Assembly (NCBI GenBank): GCA_029948255.1 | Contig: JALIZF010001726.1 | Location: 558,001 to 622,000 of the forward strand | Reading direction: 5' to 3' | Length of the DNA: 64,000 nucleotides | Source: Telmatactis stephensoni | Taxonomy: Eukaryota > Cnidaria > Anthozoa > Actiniaria > Isophelliidae | Translations under genes and position numbers: made by a program | The notes under the pieces: generated by a model | What the model was told of the DNA's origin: nothing | The model's database searches: none | The model's input: the letters and a program-made list of their open reading frames with translations, nothing else | In this document: piece after piece, positions 55,312-64,000 of the stretch | Position numbering within the stretch: position 1 is the first letter of the stretch | How the letters are laid out: each line of letters begins with the position of its first letter

Positions 55312-55755
55312 ATGGAAGAACACTTTAAAGCCGCGAAGATCAGCCGACGTACAGCGAAGTCCTCGTTGACACGCGTTGGTAACGCACTAAATACACTGAT
55401 AGAACGTAATCGATCAGCAGAGGAGGTAAGAGAAACCCTAGTGAAGTTAAAGCAAGCTTTTGAAAACCTCGTCTTGAAACATGAGGAGTTTTCCCAAATG
55501 ATAGAAGATGACGAAGAATATGATAAAGAAGAAGTATGGATAAGTGAATGCCAACAAGCCTTTATGCAATTAGATATTGAAGCAAAAACATATCTAGAAA
55601 GTTTGAACAAATCACAACAACAGCAGTTATCTGAGGAAAATTTATTGCCTACTCTGACTGAAAATGCTGGGACATTAAGCGATTATAGCAGCTCAGGAAT
55701 GATTGGAATAGCTCGCCGGAAACTGCGGGAGATTCAGTTGAAACTGTTGACATAA
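55312..55755 (+). CDS. BEL element ORF1, N-terminal gag segment
   Basis: ATG 55312 opens a helical, Lys/Glu-rich protein with KISRRTAKSSLTRVGNAL and VRETLVKLKQAFENLVL, typical of the coiled N-terminus of BEL/Pao gag polyproteins. It stops at TAA 55753-55755. The main frame is open from 55689 in the -1 phase, giving a 67-nt overlap. Either a -1 shift or a 1-nt mutation separates them. I see no classical slippery heptamer in the overlap, so mutation is slightly favoured. Confidence 0.65.
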   Translation: MEEHFKAAKISRRTAKSSLTRVGNALNTLIERNRSAEEVRETLVKLKQAFENLVLKHEEFSQMIEDDEEYDKEEVWISECQQAFMQLDIEAKTYLESLNKSQQQQLSEENLLPTLTENAGTLSDYSSSGMIGIARRKLREIQLKLLT

Positions 55756-58700
55756 GCCAGTCCAGGAATGTTACCAGAGTCAACAAAGACCAGATTAATC
55801 CCCAGGGGACTGATAATGCCCAGATTGTTGACACAGACCAGACTAATCCCCAAGGGACTGATAATGCCCAGATTGTTGACACAAAGGATCCTCAGCGGGA
55901 CCCAAAGGGAGAAAACAAAGAAGAATTAACAAATGTTGACCTTCAAGCTTGCAGTTTCAGACTTGAAAAACCAAAATTACCGACCTTCTCGGGAGATGTA
56001 CGCGAGTACGCAATATTTCGAGCGGATTTTAAACACGCTATTGAAACCAAACACACCAAAAGAGATGCGATTATGTTATTACGCACGTGCTTGAAAGACA
56101 AACCCTTAGATCTAATCAAAGGAATAGGAACTGATTATGATGCTGCATGGGAGTACCTTGATTCCATTTATGGGGACCCCCGCTTCGTGTCAGACACAAT
56201 TACGAATGACATTGTTAAATTTAAGCCACTCCAAAACGGAGAAGACGCGCGCTTTTGTGACCTCGTTCATCTTGTCAATCGATGCTATAACACTTTAAAG
56301 GAGGTAGGGCTACCAAGTGATATGGACAACAGCCATATGCTGTCCATTATCGAGCAGAAAATGTGCGCGGACGACCGTAAGGTGTGGTCGCGGGATTTAG
56401 AACGAGAAAAGACGAAACCTACGTTACATGCACTTATGTCGTGGATGACCGCCGAAATGAAGTCTAGAATGCGAGCAACGGCACCTCTCAGAAGTGCGCA
56501 TCAACGACAGCCCCCACAACATGTACGTCAAGGCGTACATTACGTCGCAAGCAGCCAGGAAAAGACCAAACCTATTCGACAGAAGTGCTGGGTTTGCCAG
56601 ACATCAGAGCACTGGGTTGATCAATGTCCTGCTTTTAAAGCGAAGAATCCCAGCGATCGTCTGAAAGCAGTGAAGGAGAACCATGCTTGTTTCAGTTGTT
56701 TGAAACGAGCTGGAAGGGATCACAAGTCACAAAACTGTTCGAGAAGACGCCAGTGCATCGAAAAGGTTAATGGCTCGCAATGCACGCAGTTTCACCACCA
56801 GTTGCTGCACTCCAGTTCCTTCAGTACAAATGTGGCCTCGCTTGCCAACTGTGAACATGCGCTCCTACCCGTAATATCAGGCAACATCTGTGGTATAAAC
56901 GGCCTCTACCAGCGAGGGAATATCCTGTTGGACTCTGGGGCACAAGTTAGCCTCATTCATCAGCAAACAGCAGATAACTTGGGTCTGACAGGGAAAGCGG
57001 TATCAATAACCCTAACTAAAGTCGGCGGAGAGGAAGATGTTATCAAAACACACTTGTATAAAGTACCAATCACCTCGTTGACAGACAAAGTGAAATATGT
57101 TATAAGCGCAATCGGGATTCCCCGTATTACGGATGACATTGATGGTGTGCAGGTGAAGTCCCTTGTCGATCGCCTAAATCTAAAAGGGAACGACGTACTA
57201 AGAGGAAAAGGAACAGTTCACCTCTTAATTGGTGTTGATCACGCGCACATGCATGTAGGAGAGACGAAGCAGAACGGAAACCTAGCAGCTCGGAAGTCGC
57301 CCCTTGGATGGGTGATTTTCGGATCTTCATCAGAAAACAACAACCAAAGTGCAGAAGTAAAGTCAGCCCTTCACGTAAAGTATACATCCCCCGTTGACCT
57401 GACAAGTTTCTGGACGACAGAAGCTATGGGAGTGGACATCAAGAAAAGCGACCACAAGATGGCTCATCTTAGCACCGCAGAACAAGTAGAGGCAGAAATC
57501 ATTGAGAAATCTTGCGAAAAGGTGGGCAAACAATGGCTCATTTCCTATCCATGGATCAAAGATCCGAACCAGCTGCCAGACAACAAAGCTCTAGCTCAAA
57601 AGAAATTAGAATCTACAGAACGCAGACTGATGAAAAATGCAGATCAAGCCAAAGCCTATGACCAACAGATAACCGAAATGGAGGAAATGGGGTTCGCAAG
57701 AAAATTAAGGAAAGAGGAGATTGAAAGCCACAAAGGTCCAGTTCATTATGTGGCACATCATGCAGTGATCAGACCGGAGAAGAAAAGCACGCCCGTCCGC
57801 ATAGTATTCAATTCATCGTCGATCTACCAAGGTCATCGTTTAAACGACTATTGGATGAAAGGGCCGGATTTGCTCAACAGCCTGTTTGGAGTCTTGTTAC
57901 GCTTCAGGGAAAATGACGTAGCGTTTACTGGTGACATATCCAAGATGTACCATAGAGTCCTCATTAATTACCAAGATCAACATGTACACCGCTTTCTGTG
58001 GAGAAATCTGGATACTACACGCGAACCAGACACTTACGTAAAAACAGTACTCACGTTTGGGGACAAGCCCGCCCCTGCGATGGCGCAGATAGCACTAAGA
58101 AAAACGGCGGAAGAGGGAAAGGAAAGTTATCCTGAAGCAGCGCTGACACTCGAGCAAAATACGTATATGGATGATATCTGCGATTCAGTCCGCACAACTG
58201 CTGAAGCTGAAAAGAACACAGCGGACTTAGACAAAGTTCTACAAAATGGAGGTTTTAAAGTAAAGGGTTGGATATCAAACAAAGATCTTGACAACGCCCC
58301 AAGTTTACAAGAACAACCTGTCAACATCTTACAAAGAGAGACCGAAGAGAAAATCCTTGGAGTGATCTGGAACAACACAGATGATAAACTGGCGTTCAAG
58401 GTCAATTTAAAGCTGCTTGAAGACCAAGAGCAAACCAAATTGACGAAAAGAAGAGTCCTAGGCCAAGTAGCACGGATATACGACCCGATAGGCTTCGCAT
58501 CGGCCTTTCTTATCAGAGCAAAAATAGGCCTACAACAAATGTGGCTAAGAGGAATCGACTGGGACGACGAATTACCATTGGACATGCGGACAGACTGGAT
58601 AAAGCTCTTTAACGAAATGAAAGAACTGAACAACACTATGTTTGATCGTTGTCTCACCCCAGAGAGCAGCGTTAATCATCCCATGTTATGCGTCTTTGCA

Positions 58701-60704
58701 GACGCGTCGCAAGCAGCCTTTGGGACATGCGCATACCTCCGGTGGCAGCTAAGTAGCGGGTCCTTTGGAGTAAGATTCGTAGCAGCTAAGTCTAGAGTTG
58801 CCCCTATTAAAGCCCTGACAATTCCACGTATGGAACTTCAGGCAGCGGTATTGGCCTCAAGGCTATCCAAAACCATCCAGGAAGAGTCGAGATTCCAGTT
58901 TCAAAGAGTGATGTTTTTCACAGATAGTGAAATTGTTCTGTCGTGGATACGCAGCCCAGCCAGAGCCTTCAAGACGTTTGTATCAGTCAGGGTTGGAGAG
59001 ATTCAAGAGAAATCCGATCCATCTCAGTGGAATCACATACCGGGAGAATGCAATGTCGCAGACGACTTGTCACGTGGTGTGTCAGTTAAACAGCTCTCAG
59101 AAAGGTGGGAAAAGGGACCAGAGTTTCTGCTACATCCTGAAGAAGAATGGCCAACTGCTGCAGAGTCGACCTGTAAAGAACTCAGCGAAACAGAAAAAGA
59201 ACGCAAGAAAGCTAAAACAGTGTGCGCAGCAACAGTGACCTCAGGATTACTTGACTACGACAGATTCTCTAGCTGGAAGAAACTAGTGCGTGTAACAGCA
59301 TGGGTGAAACGAGCAGCAAACAACCTACGCGCCAAGGAGCATCAAGATTACACCGTTCAAACCGGACCACTAACGCCACAAGAAATGGAGCAGGCCAGAA
59401 AGTACCTAATAAAGGATGCTCAAAAGAACCTCAAAGATCGGAATAAGAGTGGTGAATTTAGGGCGCTGAGTCCATTCACCGACAACGAAGATCTACTAAG
59501 AGTTGGAGGTCGAGCCGACCAAGCGATGGTGTCATACGAAACGAAACATCCACTGCTTCTACCGCATAACAGCAGAATATCGTATCTCATTGCTCTAGAC
59601 GCCCATCGGTTAGGTCACACAGGAGTAGCAACTACTGTTGCCAAAATCAGAAGAAATTACTGGATCCTAAAGGCTCACAAGATCGTCAAGACAATTAAAT
59701 TCAAGTGCGTCACCTGCCGAGTATTGAAGCCGGAGACAGAAGTGCAGCTAATGGCTGACTTGCCGGAGTACAGGTTATCACCACAAACACCATCGTTCCA
59801 CTTCACATCCTGTGATTACTTTGGCCCGATGACAGTCAAGATAGGACGGAACAAAACTACAAAACACTATGGCGTAATTTTTACTTGTCTCAATACAAGG
59901 GCTGTACACTTGGAATTAGCAACTGACTGTTCAGCGATGGACTTCATTCAGACTCTTCGAAGATTTTTTGCTGTCAGAGGCTATCCATCCTTGATGCTGA
60001 GCGACAATGGAACGCAATTTGTGGGTGCCCAGACAGAATTACGCAAGATGATTGAAGGATGGGACAAGGATGACCTGCGTGAATACTGTGCCGACAAAGG
60101 AATGGAGTGGAAGTTTATCACACCAGGCGCACCACATCAAAATGGATGCGCTGAAGCCCTGGTTAAAAGCTGCAAATACGCTCTGAAGAAAGCTATTGGC
60201 GAACAAGTCCTCACCCCATTTGAGCTCTACACATGTTTGTTTGAGGTGGCTAATATTGTTAACCAACGCCCAATCGGAAGAATACCAAATGACCCAGATG
60301 ATGGCACCTACCTGTGTCCTAATGACATGCTATTAGGAAGAGCATCTTCCCATGTACCTCAAGGGCCCTTTAAAGAAACTAAAGACCCAAGACAACGTGT
60401 GGAATTCGTCCAGAAGATTGTAGACTCGTTTTGGAAACGATGGAGCCGAGACTTGTTCCCAATGCTTGTTCCACGCGCCAAATGGAGAACAGACAGAAGA
60501 AATATCCAAATAGATGATCATGTGATGCTAACAGACGACAACGCTGTAAGAAGCAAGTGGACTATAGGGAGAATAACAGATGTATACCCCGGCCAAGATG
60601 GAAAGACCAGAAATGTCAAAGTGAAGACATCAACAGGTGAATACCGAAGACCTGTCAACAAAGTTGCGGTCATTCTCCCAGTAGAAGAAGATAAACAACA
60701 GTAA
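55689..60704 (+). CDS. BEL/Pao gag-pol polyprotein
   Basis: The first ATG is 56073, but the frame is open from 55689 and includes two 16-residue repeats (DQxNPQGTDNAQIVDT) and KLPTFSGDVREYAIFRADF, the start of the DUF1759-type gag domain. From ATG 56073, CCHC-type clusters lie at about residues 172 and 204 (CWVCQTSEHWVDQC; CFSCLKRAGRDH). A protease DSGAQVSLIH is near 286. RT runs from about 560, with VRIVFNSSS, FTGDISKMYH and the catalytic YMDD near 697. RNase H is near 875 (FADAS, MELQAAV, TDSEIVLSW). The integrase has an HRLGHTG/CVTC zinc motif (about 1178) and DDE residues near 1246, 1309 (SDNGTQF) and 1360 (HQNGCAEA). The C-terminal module ends before the TAA at 60702-60704. All key residues appear present. 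Confidence 0.9.
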   Translation, partial: QLRNDWNSSPETAGDSVETVDISQSRNVTRVNKDQINPQGTDNAQIVDTDQTNPQGTDNAQIVDTKDPQRDPKGENKEELTNVDLQACSFRLEKPKLPTFSGDVREYAIFRADFKHAIETKHTKRDAIMLLRTCLKDKPLDLIKGIGTDYDAAWEYLDSIYGDPRFVSDTITNDIVKFKPLQNGEDARFCDLVHLVNRCYNTLKEVGLPSDMDNSHMLSIIEQKMCADDRKVWSRDLEREKTKPTLHALMSWMTAEMKSRMRATAPLRSAHQRQPPQHVRQGVHYVASSQEKTKPIRQKCWVCQTSEHWVDQCPAFKAKNPSDRLKAVKENHACFSCLKRAGRDHKSQNCSRRRQCIEKVNGSQCTQFHHQLLHSSSFSTNVASLANCEHALLPVISGNICGINGLYQRGNILLDSGAQVSLIHQQTADNLGLTGKAVSITLTKVGGEEDVIKTHLYKVPITSLTDKVKYVISAIGIPRITDDIDGVQVKSLVDRLNLKGNDVLRGKGTVHLLIGVDHAHMHVGETKQNGNLAARKSPLGWVIFGSSSENNNQSAEVKSALHVKYTSPVDLTSFWTTEAMGVDIKKSDHKMAHLSTAEQVEAEIIEKSCEKVGKQWLISYPWIKDPNQLPDNKALAQKKLESTERRLMKNADQAKAYDQQITEMEEMGFARKLRKEEIESHKGPVHYVAHHAVIRPEKKSTPVRIVFNSSSIYQGHRLNDYWMKGPDLLNSLFGVLLRFRENDVAFTGDISKMYHRVLINYQDQHVHRFLWRNLDTTREPDTYVKTVLTFGDKPAPAMAQIALRKTAEEGKESYPEAALTLEQNTYMDDICDSVRTTAEAEKNTADLDKVLQNGGFKVKGWISNKDLDNAPSLQEQPVNILQRETEEKILGVIWNNTDDKLAFKVNLKLLEDQEQTKLTKRRVLGQVARIYDPIGFASAFLIRAKIGLQQMWLRGIDWDDELPLDMRTDWIKLFNEMKELNNTMFDRCLTPESSVNHPMLCVFADASQAAFGTCAYLRWQLSSGSFGVRFVAAKSRVAPIKALTIPRMELQAAVLASRLSKTIQEESRFQFQRVMFFTDSEIVLSWIRSPARAFKTFVSVRVGEIQEKSDPSQWNHIPGECNVADDLSRGVSVKQLSERWEKGPEFLLHPEEEWPTAAESTCKELSETEKERKKAKTVCAATVTSGLLDYDRFSSWKKLVRVTAWVKRAANNLRAKEHQDYTVQTGPLTPQEMEQARKYLIKDAQKNLKDRNKSGEFRALSPFTDNEDLLRVGGRADQAMVSYETKHPLLLPHNSRISYLIALDAHRLGHTGVATTVAKIRRNYWILKAHKIVKTIKFKCVTCRVLKPETEVQLMADLPEYRLSPQTPSFHFTSCDYFGPMTVKIGRNKTTKHYGVIFTCLNTRAVHLELATDCSAMDFIQTLRRFFAVRGYPSLMLSDNGTQFVGAQTELRKMIEGWDKDDLREYCADKGMEWKFITPGAPHQNGCAEALVKSCKYALKKAIGEQVLTPFELYTCLFEVANIVNQRPIGRIPNDPDDGTYLCPNDMLLGRASSHVPQGPFKETKDPRQRVEFVQKIVDSFWKRWSRDLFPMLVPRAKWRTDRRNIQIDDHVMLTDDNAVRSKWTIGRITDVYPGQDGKTRNVKVKTSTGEYRRPVNKVAVILPVEEDKQQ
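55786..55881 (+). repeat. 48-bp tandem repeat, two units, in BEL gag
   Basis: GACCAGATTAATCCCCAGGG begins each unit, with two or three substitutions between units. The unit length is a multiple of three, so it adds 16 residues in frame. Confidence 0.85.
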
Positions 60705-60740
60705 AGATGATGAGGACTACGCCCTCATCGGGGCGGAGGA

Positions 60741-61124
60741 TGTTAACGTGAACAAATGACTGTAAATAATCAACTAGATTTAATACGAATAGGTACAATG
60801 ACATATGTCAATCATAGACGTGATCAAACATTTGAATTGATTTAAGCAAGTTATATATCGAGTTTCAGTTCAGTTTTAGTAGCGACAAGCTAACCTGTGT
60901 TTTAAAGCTAACCTGTTTTTGAAGCTAACCTGTGGGAAATCGTCACAGAAGTAAGTTGCACACTAGTTATTAGTAATCGATTGCATGTAAAAGGTTGTAT
61001 TTTGTATAAGAGTTAAACACGTGTATGGTAATATGAGCGGTGGTTGTGTAACTTTCAGATCGAATAAATAAGCTGAAAAGCCCATATACGATTCGTGACT
61101 ATGACTGGATTTCTTCGCGGACCA
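60741..61124 (+). repeat. BEL 3' LTR, 384 bp
   Basis: Positions 60741-60956 are identical to 54868-55083; beyond GAAGTAAGT the sequence diverges from the 5' LTR although landmarks such as AGATCGAATAA and CGCGGACCA align. An AATAAA-containing GAATAAATAAG lies near 61064. Confidence 0.85.
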
Positions 61125-61129
61125 CCCTG

Positions 61130-61629
61130 CTCCTCATACTACCCAACGCGTAGACGCGTAGCCACTTCAATATTTTGCCTTGGGTTTCCTGTGTCCTCTT
61201 AATTTGATGCGTGATTGCCTCTTTCTAAATGTAAGTCACAGGAACCCCACTTTGCAATCGCTCCCAATCGCTCCCAATGTAGATATGCTGTTATTTTCGT
61301 TGAATTCACATAAAACGAAACGTGATATGTGTAACACTCTAAGTGCCAGATTATATCAAGCTGGCTGGTCCGGTTAACCGGGCTGTTTGGTTTAGTAAGA
61401 TCATGGCTTGTCTATGAAATATACATAATTCAGTAATTGCGATTATACAGGAAACGGGCCAGCCTGGTCGAACCAGCCAGCATGGTTAACAGGGCCCGCC
61501 CGCTTCGTATAATCAGGCCCTAAGCTTATGTGTAAGTGCCGTGCGACCTCACAACAACATGGCGTTGACGTCTTCTTCAAGCCTATAAAACAGAAATATG
61601 TATGGCTCAGTATATCGTATCATTTGTGG
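61130..61629. other. Downstream flank of copy 2, third piece
   Basis: Homologous to 5036-5560, sharing for example CCAACGCGTAGACGCGTAGCC and GACCTCACAACAACATGGCG, with small gaps. No coding exon. Confidence 0.65.
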
Positions 61630-61885
61630 TGGTCTTAGTGGTATAGATTGCAAAAGCTCGTACATCGGTGAGACGGAACGAACTCTCAAGATGAGTTACG
61701 GGACACGCCCTAGCTCATGTAAATCCTAAGAGGTTGCACGGCACTTACACCTAGACTGTCCTGGACACCAAACCACCAACTTACAAGTACTGGACATTGA
61801 GTCCCGTTGGTTTGAAAGAGATTTGAATCGGGATGGGTGGAGATATATTCTGTTTCGTGTGGGACAATCTACTGAAGTCACGTGT
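61630..61885 (+). pseudogene. Penelope-like GIY-YIG relic, copy 2
   Basis: Homologous to 5560-5815, with the same in-frame TAA after the RPSSCKS-like segment plus extra small indels (a 27-nt insertion near 61831). It contains SSYIGETERTLKM-, DCPGHQ- and SRWFERDLN-like blocks. It predates the locus duplication. Confidence 0.5.
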
Positions 61886-61895
61886 AGTAGACTAT

Positions 61896-62019
61896 TAGGA
61901 CAATAACATGACTTTTGGAGGGCATATTGTTTATTTGTGGCCCGAGTAGCTTCATTTGTGCCCGAGCGCAGCGAGGATAATATGCCCTCCAAAAGTCATG
62001 TTATTGTCCTATTATCACT
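61896..62019. repeat. Short foldback MITE
   Basis: AGGACAATAACATGACTTTT with the following GGAGGGCATAT is inverted at 61980-62016 around a spacer of about 50 bp containing GCCCGAGTAGC and GCCCGAGCGC. It lies exactly where the duplicated flank ends. Confidence 0.65.
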
Positions 62020-62023
62020 ATCA

Positions 62024-63176
62024 CTATCATGATAACTATCAAGATATTTAAAATTCCCATCTTAACCATGTCGTAGAGTAACCGTGCCATTTTCCTAGAC
62101 ATACTGTTACCGTGTAAGAACTGTGTAAAAAGATTTAAAATTCCAACCATCGGGAAGCTTCTGTTCCTAGGCATACATTTTGACGGTAGAGGTATAAAGA
62201 GGGTAGGGATTCCTAGCTGACCTTATGTACATGTTACACAACAGAATTATACGAATTATCCTTCGACATTTTTGAGAATATATTTTACTCATTTTGCTTG
62301 TATCTTTAACATTTTGAAATATATCTATCTTAGGTTATATCTATATCTATTCAACATGGTTCACTGAGGTTTTATTATCGTATTATTATCGGGGAATTAA
62401 TCAAGGTTTCAAGGTGTTGGGTAAGCCTATTTAGGTTTTCCCTTTCCTCTAAGTTATTTGCTTTTGCTACTTGCTATTTAGCACTCTCCAAGCTTTCTAC
62501 ATGTTCCGGTTTACTTTTAGGTGATTTTCGGCAACGCCTCTAGAACGTATATCCACGTAACACTGAACTGGGGTGCACCTGCTGTGGGCGTAAGCTCTAG
62601 TGGAGAACGCACTCCCCCTGTTCACCTACGGTGCCTTGACACCTTTTTCAACTTTAGGACATAAGCTTTTGGAAGAAGTATTGAACTCATCATGGAAATA
62701 TCTATACCAATAGTAGCAGAATAATTTTTACTCTGCATTGTTGTAAGTTTCATATATTTCTATGGTAAGAACAGTACCCCTTCCTTTGATAAGAGTTTTT
62801 CGATGAACAGGTTCATTTCACAATCTGTACAGGGAGAAATGGTCCTCGTTACTACGAGCATTAACCAATCACGGTCCTCGTAGGAATGACGTCAAATCTT
62901 GCCTGTCAATCAACTAGTTTTCTTACTTAAGCTTGTGAACTGCTATAGCTTATTGTATTGCCTATTGTATTGGAGTTGTACTGAAGTTGAGAAGAGCAAT
63001 AACAATAAAATATCAAGACACAGTCTAAGTCTCTACTGAGTGTCCTCTTACATACAGCATACACCATAAAATACGGGTGGAGCATCACCCACAAAAGTTC
63101 TACCAGTCCACTCCCTAGGGTTACAGTACTCTGATATCTATAACAAGATTTCAAATTCACACCATAACAACGATGT
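62024..63176. other. Non-coding stretch with a degenerate repeat
   Basis: 62040-62205 loosely resembles 15780-15950 (ACCATGTC, GTGCCATTTTCC and GAGGGTAGGGAT). No exon or sharp-ended element is seen in the rest. Confidence 0.35.
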
Positions 63177-63564
63177 CCAGGGGAGGGGACTCCATTGTAA
63201 AAGGATCGGGTATGCTCGTGGGAAATGTCTAAAAATACCCCTAAAACATATACCGAAAGTCTTTTAAGAAGGGCGTGGCTGGACGATATTTAACTCCAAA
63301 GAAGAGATACCAGCGATAACAAGCTAATGAACATTATTATGATGAACATAAAATTTAACGGTCGACACGCTTTTGTTGGGCAATTTTCTTCCATATAAGA
63401 ACAAGATAATAAACAATGGGCTCTTCTGATACCCTAAGAGATACCAGGAAATACTAAAACTCTAAACTTCAATTTTAACACCATAAATGATACCAAATCG
63501 CTGATTTTCACTAAGAAATACAACAAGCATACCCGATTTACAATGGAGTCCGCCCCTCCCCCGG
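63177..63564. repeat. MITE-like inverted-repeat element
   Basis: AGGGGAGGGGACTCCATTG with GTAAAAGGATCGGGTATGC at the left pairs with GCATACCCGATTTAC and AATGGAGTCCGCCCCTCCCC at the right. The interior carries several GATACC motifs. Confidence 0.5.
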
Positions 63565-64000
63565 AGAACGATATTTAGTAACTATACAATGTAAAAAGAC
63601 AGTCTTTTTTGTGATCCATACAGCAACAAATCTATTTTCTAGGCATACGAAAACTGCTCAAATTGGTACGTTATTGAACAGTCCACATATGCCATCATTG
63701 TAATTTTAAGGATTGGGTAGCTGTCAGAAGAGATACATTTGTTAACCTTGGCCGAGTACAGTTCGACTGTCGATTAGTGCTAATCTGGTTTACAACACAA
63801 AGCTCGTGTGTGACCATATCACTATAATAATTAGTAATTCGAATGAGAAAAAACAATTGTTAGGATGATGCTGATTGGATGATTGTTCAGTTGAAAGTAC
63901 TTTTAACACTGTATAAACTCTGGGTCAAATGCTAATTACTTTTTGAGCAACTGGTCCCTGCTCTGTTTAGGGCGTGGTCGTGTTCTTGCCCCTTTCGTTG
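63565..64000. other. Window end, nothing recognised
   Basis: No open frame, repeat or RNA signature that I can support. Confidence 0.4.

Larger units (their letters stand above)
54868..61124 (+). mobile_element. BEL/Pao LTR retrotransposon
   Basis: The element is bounded by CCCTG at 54863-54867 and 61125-61129; the empty site is seen in copy 1 near 5036. The LTRs are 54868-55266 and 60741-61124, with TG...CA ends. Between them lie an N-terminal gag frame and one large gag-pol frame with BEL/Pao order: gag, zinc knuckles, protease, RT, RNase H, integrase. A purine-rich GGGGCGGAGGA precedes the 3' LTR. It is nearly complete; the gag start region carries a frame change. Confidence 0.9.

Noticed and set aside
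62927..63160. 77-codon reverse-strand frame near the window end
   Set aside because: Low complexity, no domain, no splice context and no second copy.
1..64000. CRISPR arrays, operons or bacterial defence islands
   Set aside because: Regular spacer-repeat structure is absent; the repeats are transposon termini and microsatellites, and genes have spliceosomal introns.

Overview
The window is animal nuclear DNA, most likely from a stony coral or another anthozoan cnidarian. The reasons are AT-rich intergenic DNA, spliceosomal GT-AG introns, a TPR-CHAT gene family of the kind strongly expanded in corals (established knowledge), and a dense mix of BEL/Pao, Ty3-like, LINE, Penelope, TTAA-type, CACTA-like and MULE-like elements. 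There is no bacterial gene organisation and no CRISPR array.

Host backbone. One unit of about 5.4 kb is present twice in the same orientation: roughly 434-5815 and roughly 18408-61885. It carries a non-coding first exon with a conserved splice donor, a 5' UTR intron, one long TPR-CHAT coding exon, and a downstream flank containing a dead Penelope GIY-YIG fragment. The second copy is stretched to about 43 kb by later insertions. Both coding exons are damaged, in different ways: copy 1 by a nonsense codon just before the end of the CHAT domain, copy 2 by a 24.2-kb retroelement complex and, separately, a 1-nt frameshift. Between the copies lie an 8.6-kb TTAA-flanked DNA transposon (5931-14539), tRNA-derived repeats, a PM20D2-like exon fragment, a 5'-truncated LINE, and a MULE-like element carrying a helicase Walker-A fragment.

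The complex at 24172-48385 is the most striking object. Three near-identical 800-bp LTRs, two copies of gag, two copies of a protease-env ORF lacking RT, RNase H and integrase, and two CACTA-like transposons are arranged LTR(-) env(-) TE-A env(+) LTR(+) gag(+) TE-B gag(-) LTR(-). The whole is flanked by a CCTA target duplication. This is what a tandem dimer of one transposon-loaded retroelement would look like after inversion of the central env-LTR-gag block. The GTC target duplications of the transposon have been swapped between the two copies, as such an inversion predicts.

Downstream (51396-54509) are two long palindromic TTAA elements that share one TTAA, plus a short retro-insert. A BEL/Pao element follows at 54868-61124, bounded by a CCCTG duplication; its two LTRs are identical in the first 216 bp and strongly diverged after that. 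From about 62.0 kb to the end I see only repeats and non-coding DNA.

All homology statements rest on motif recognition and internal comparison. No database search was run.
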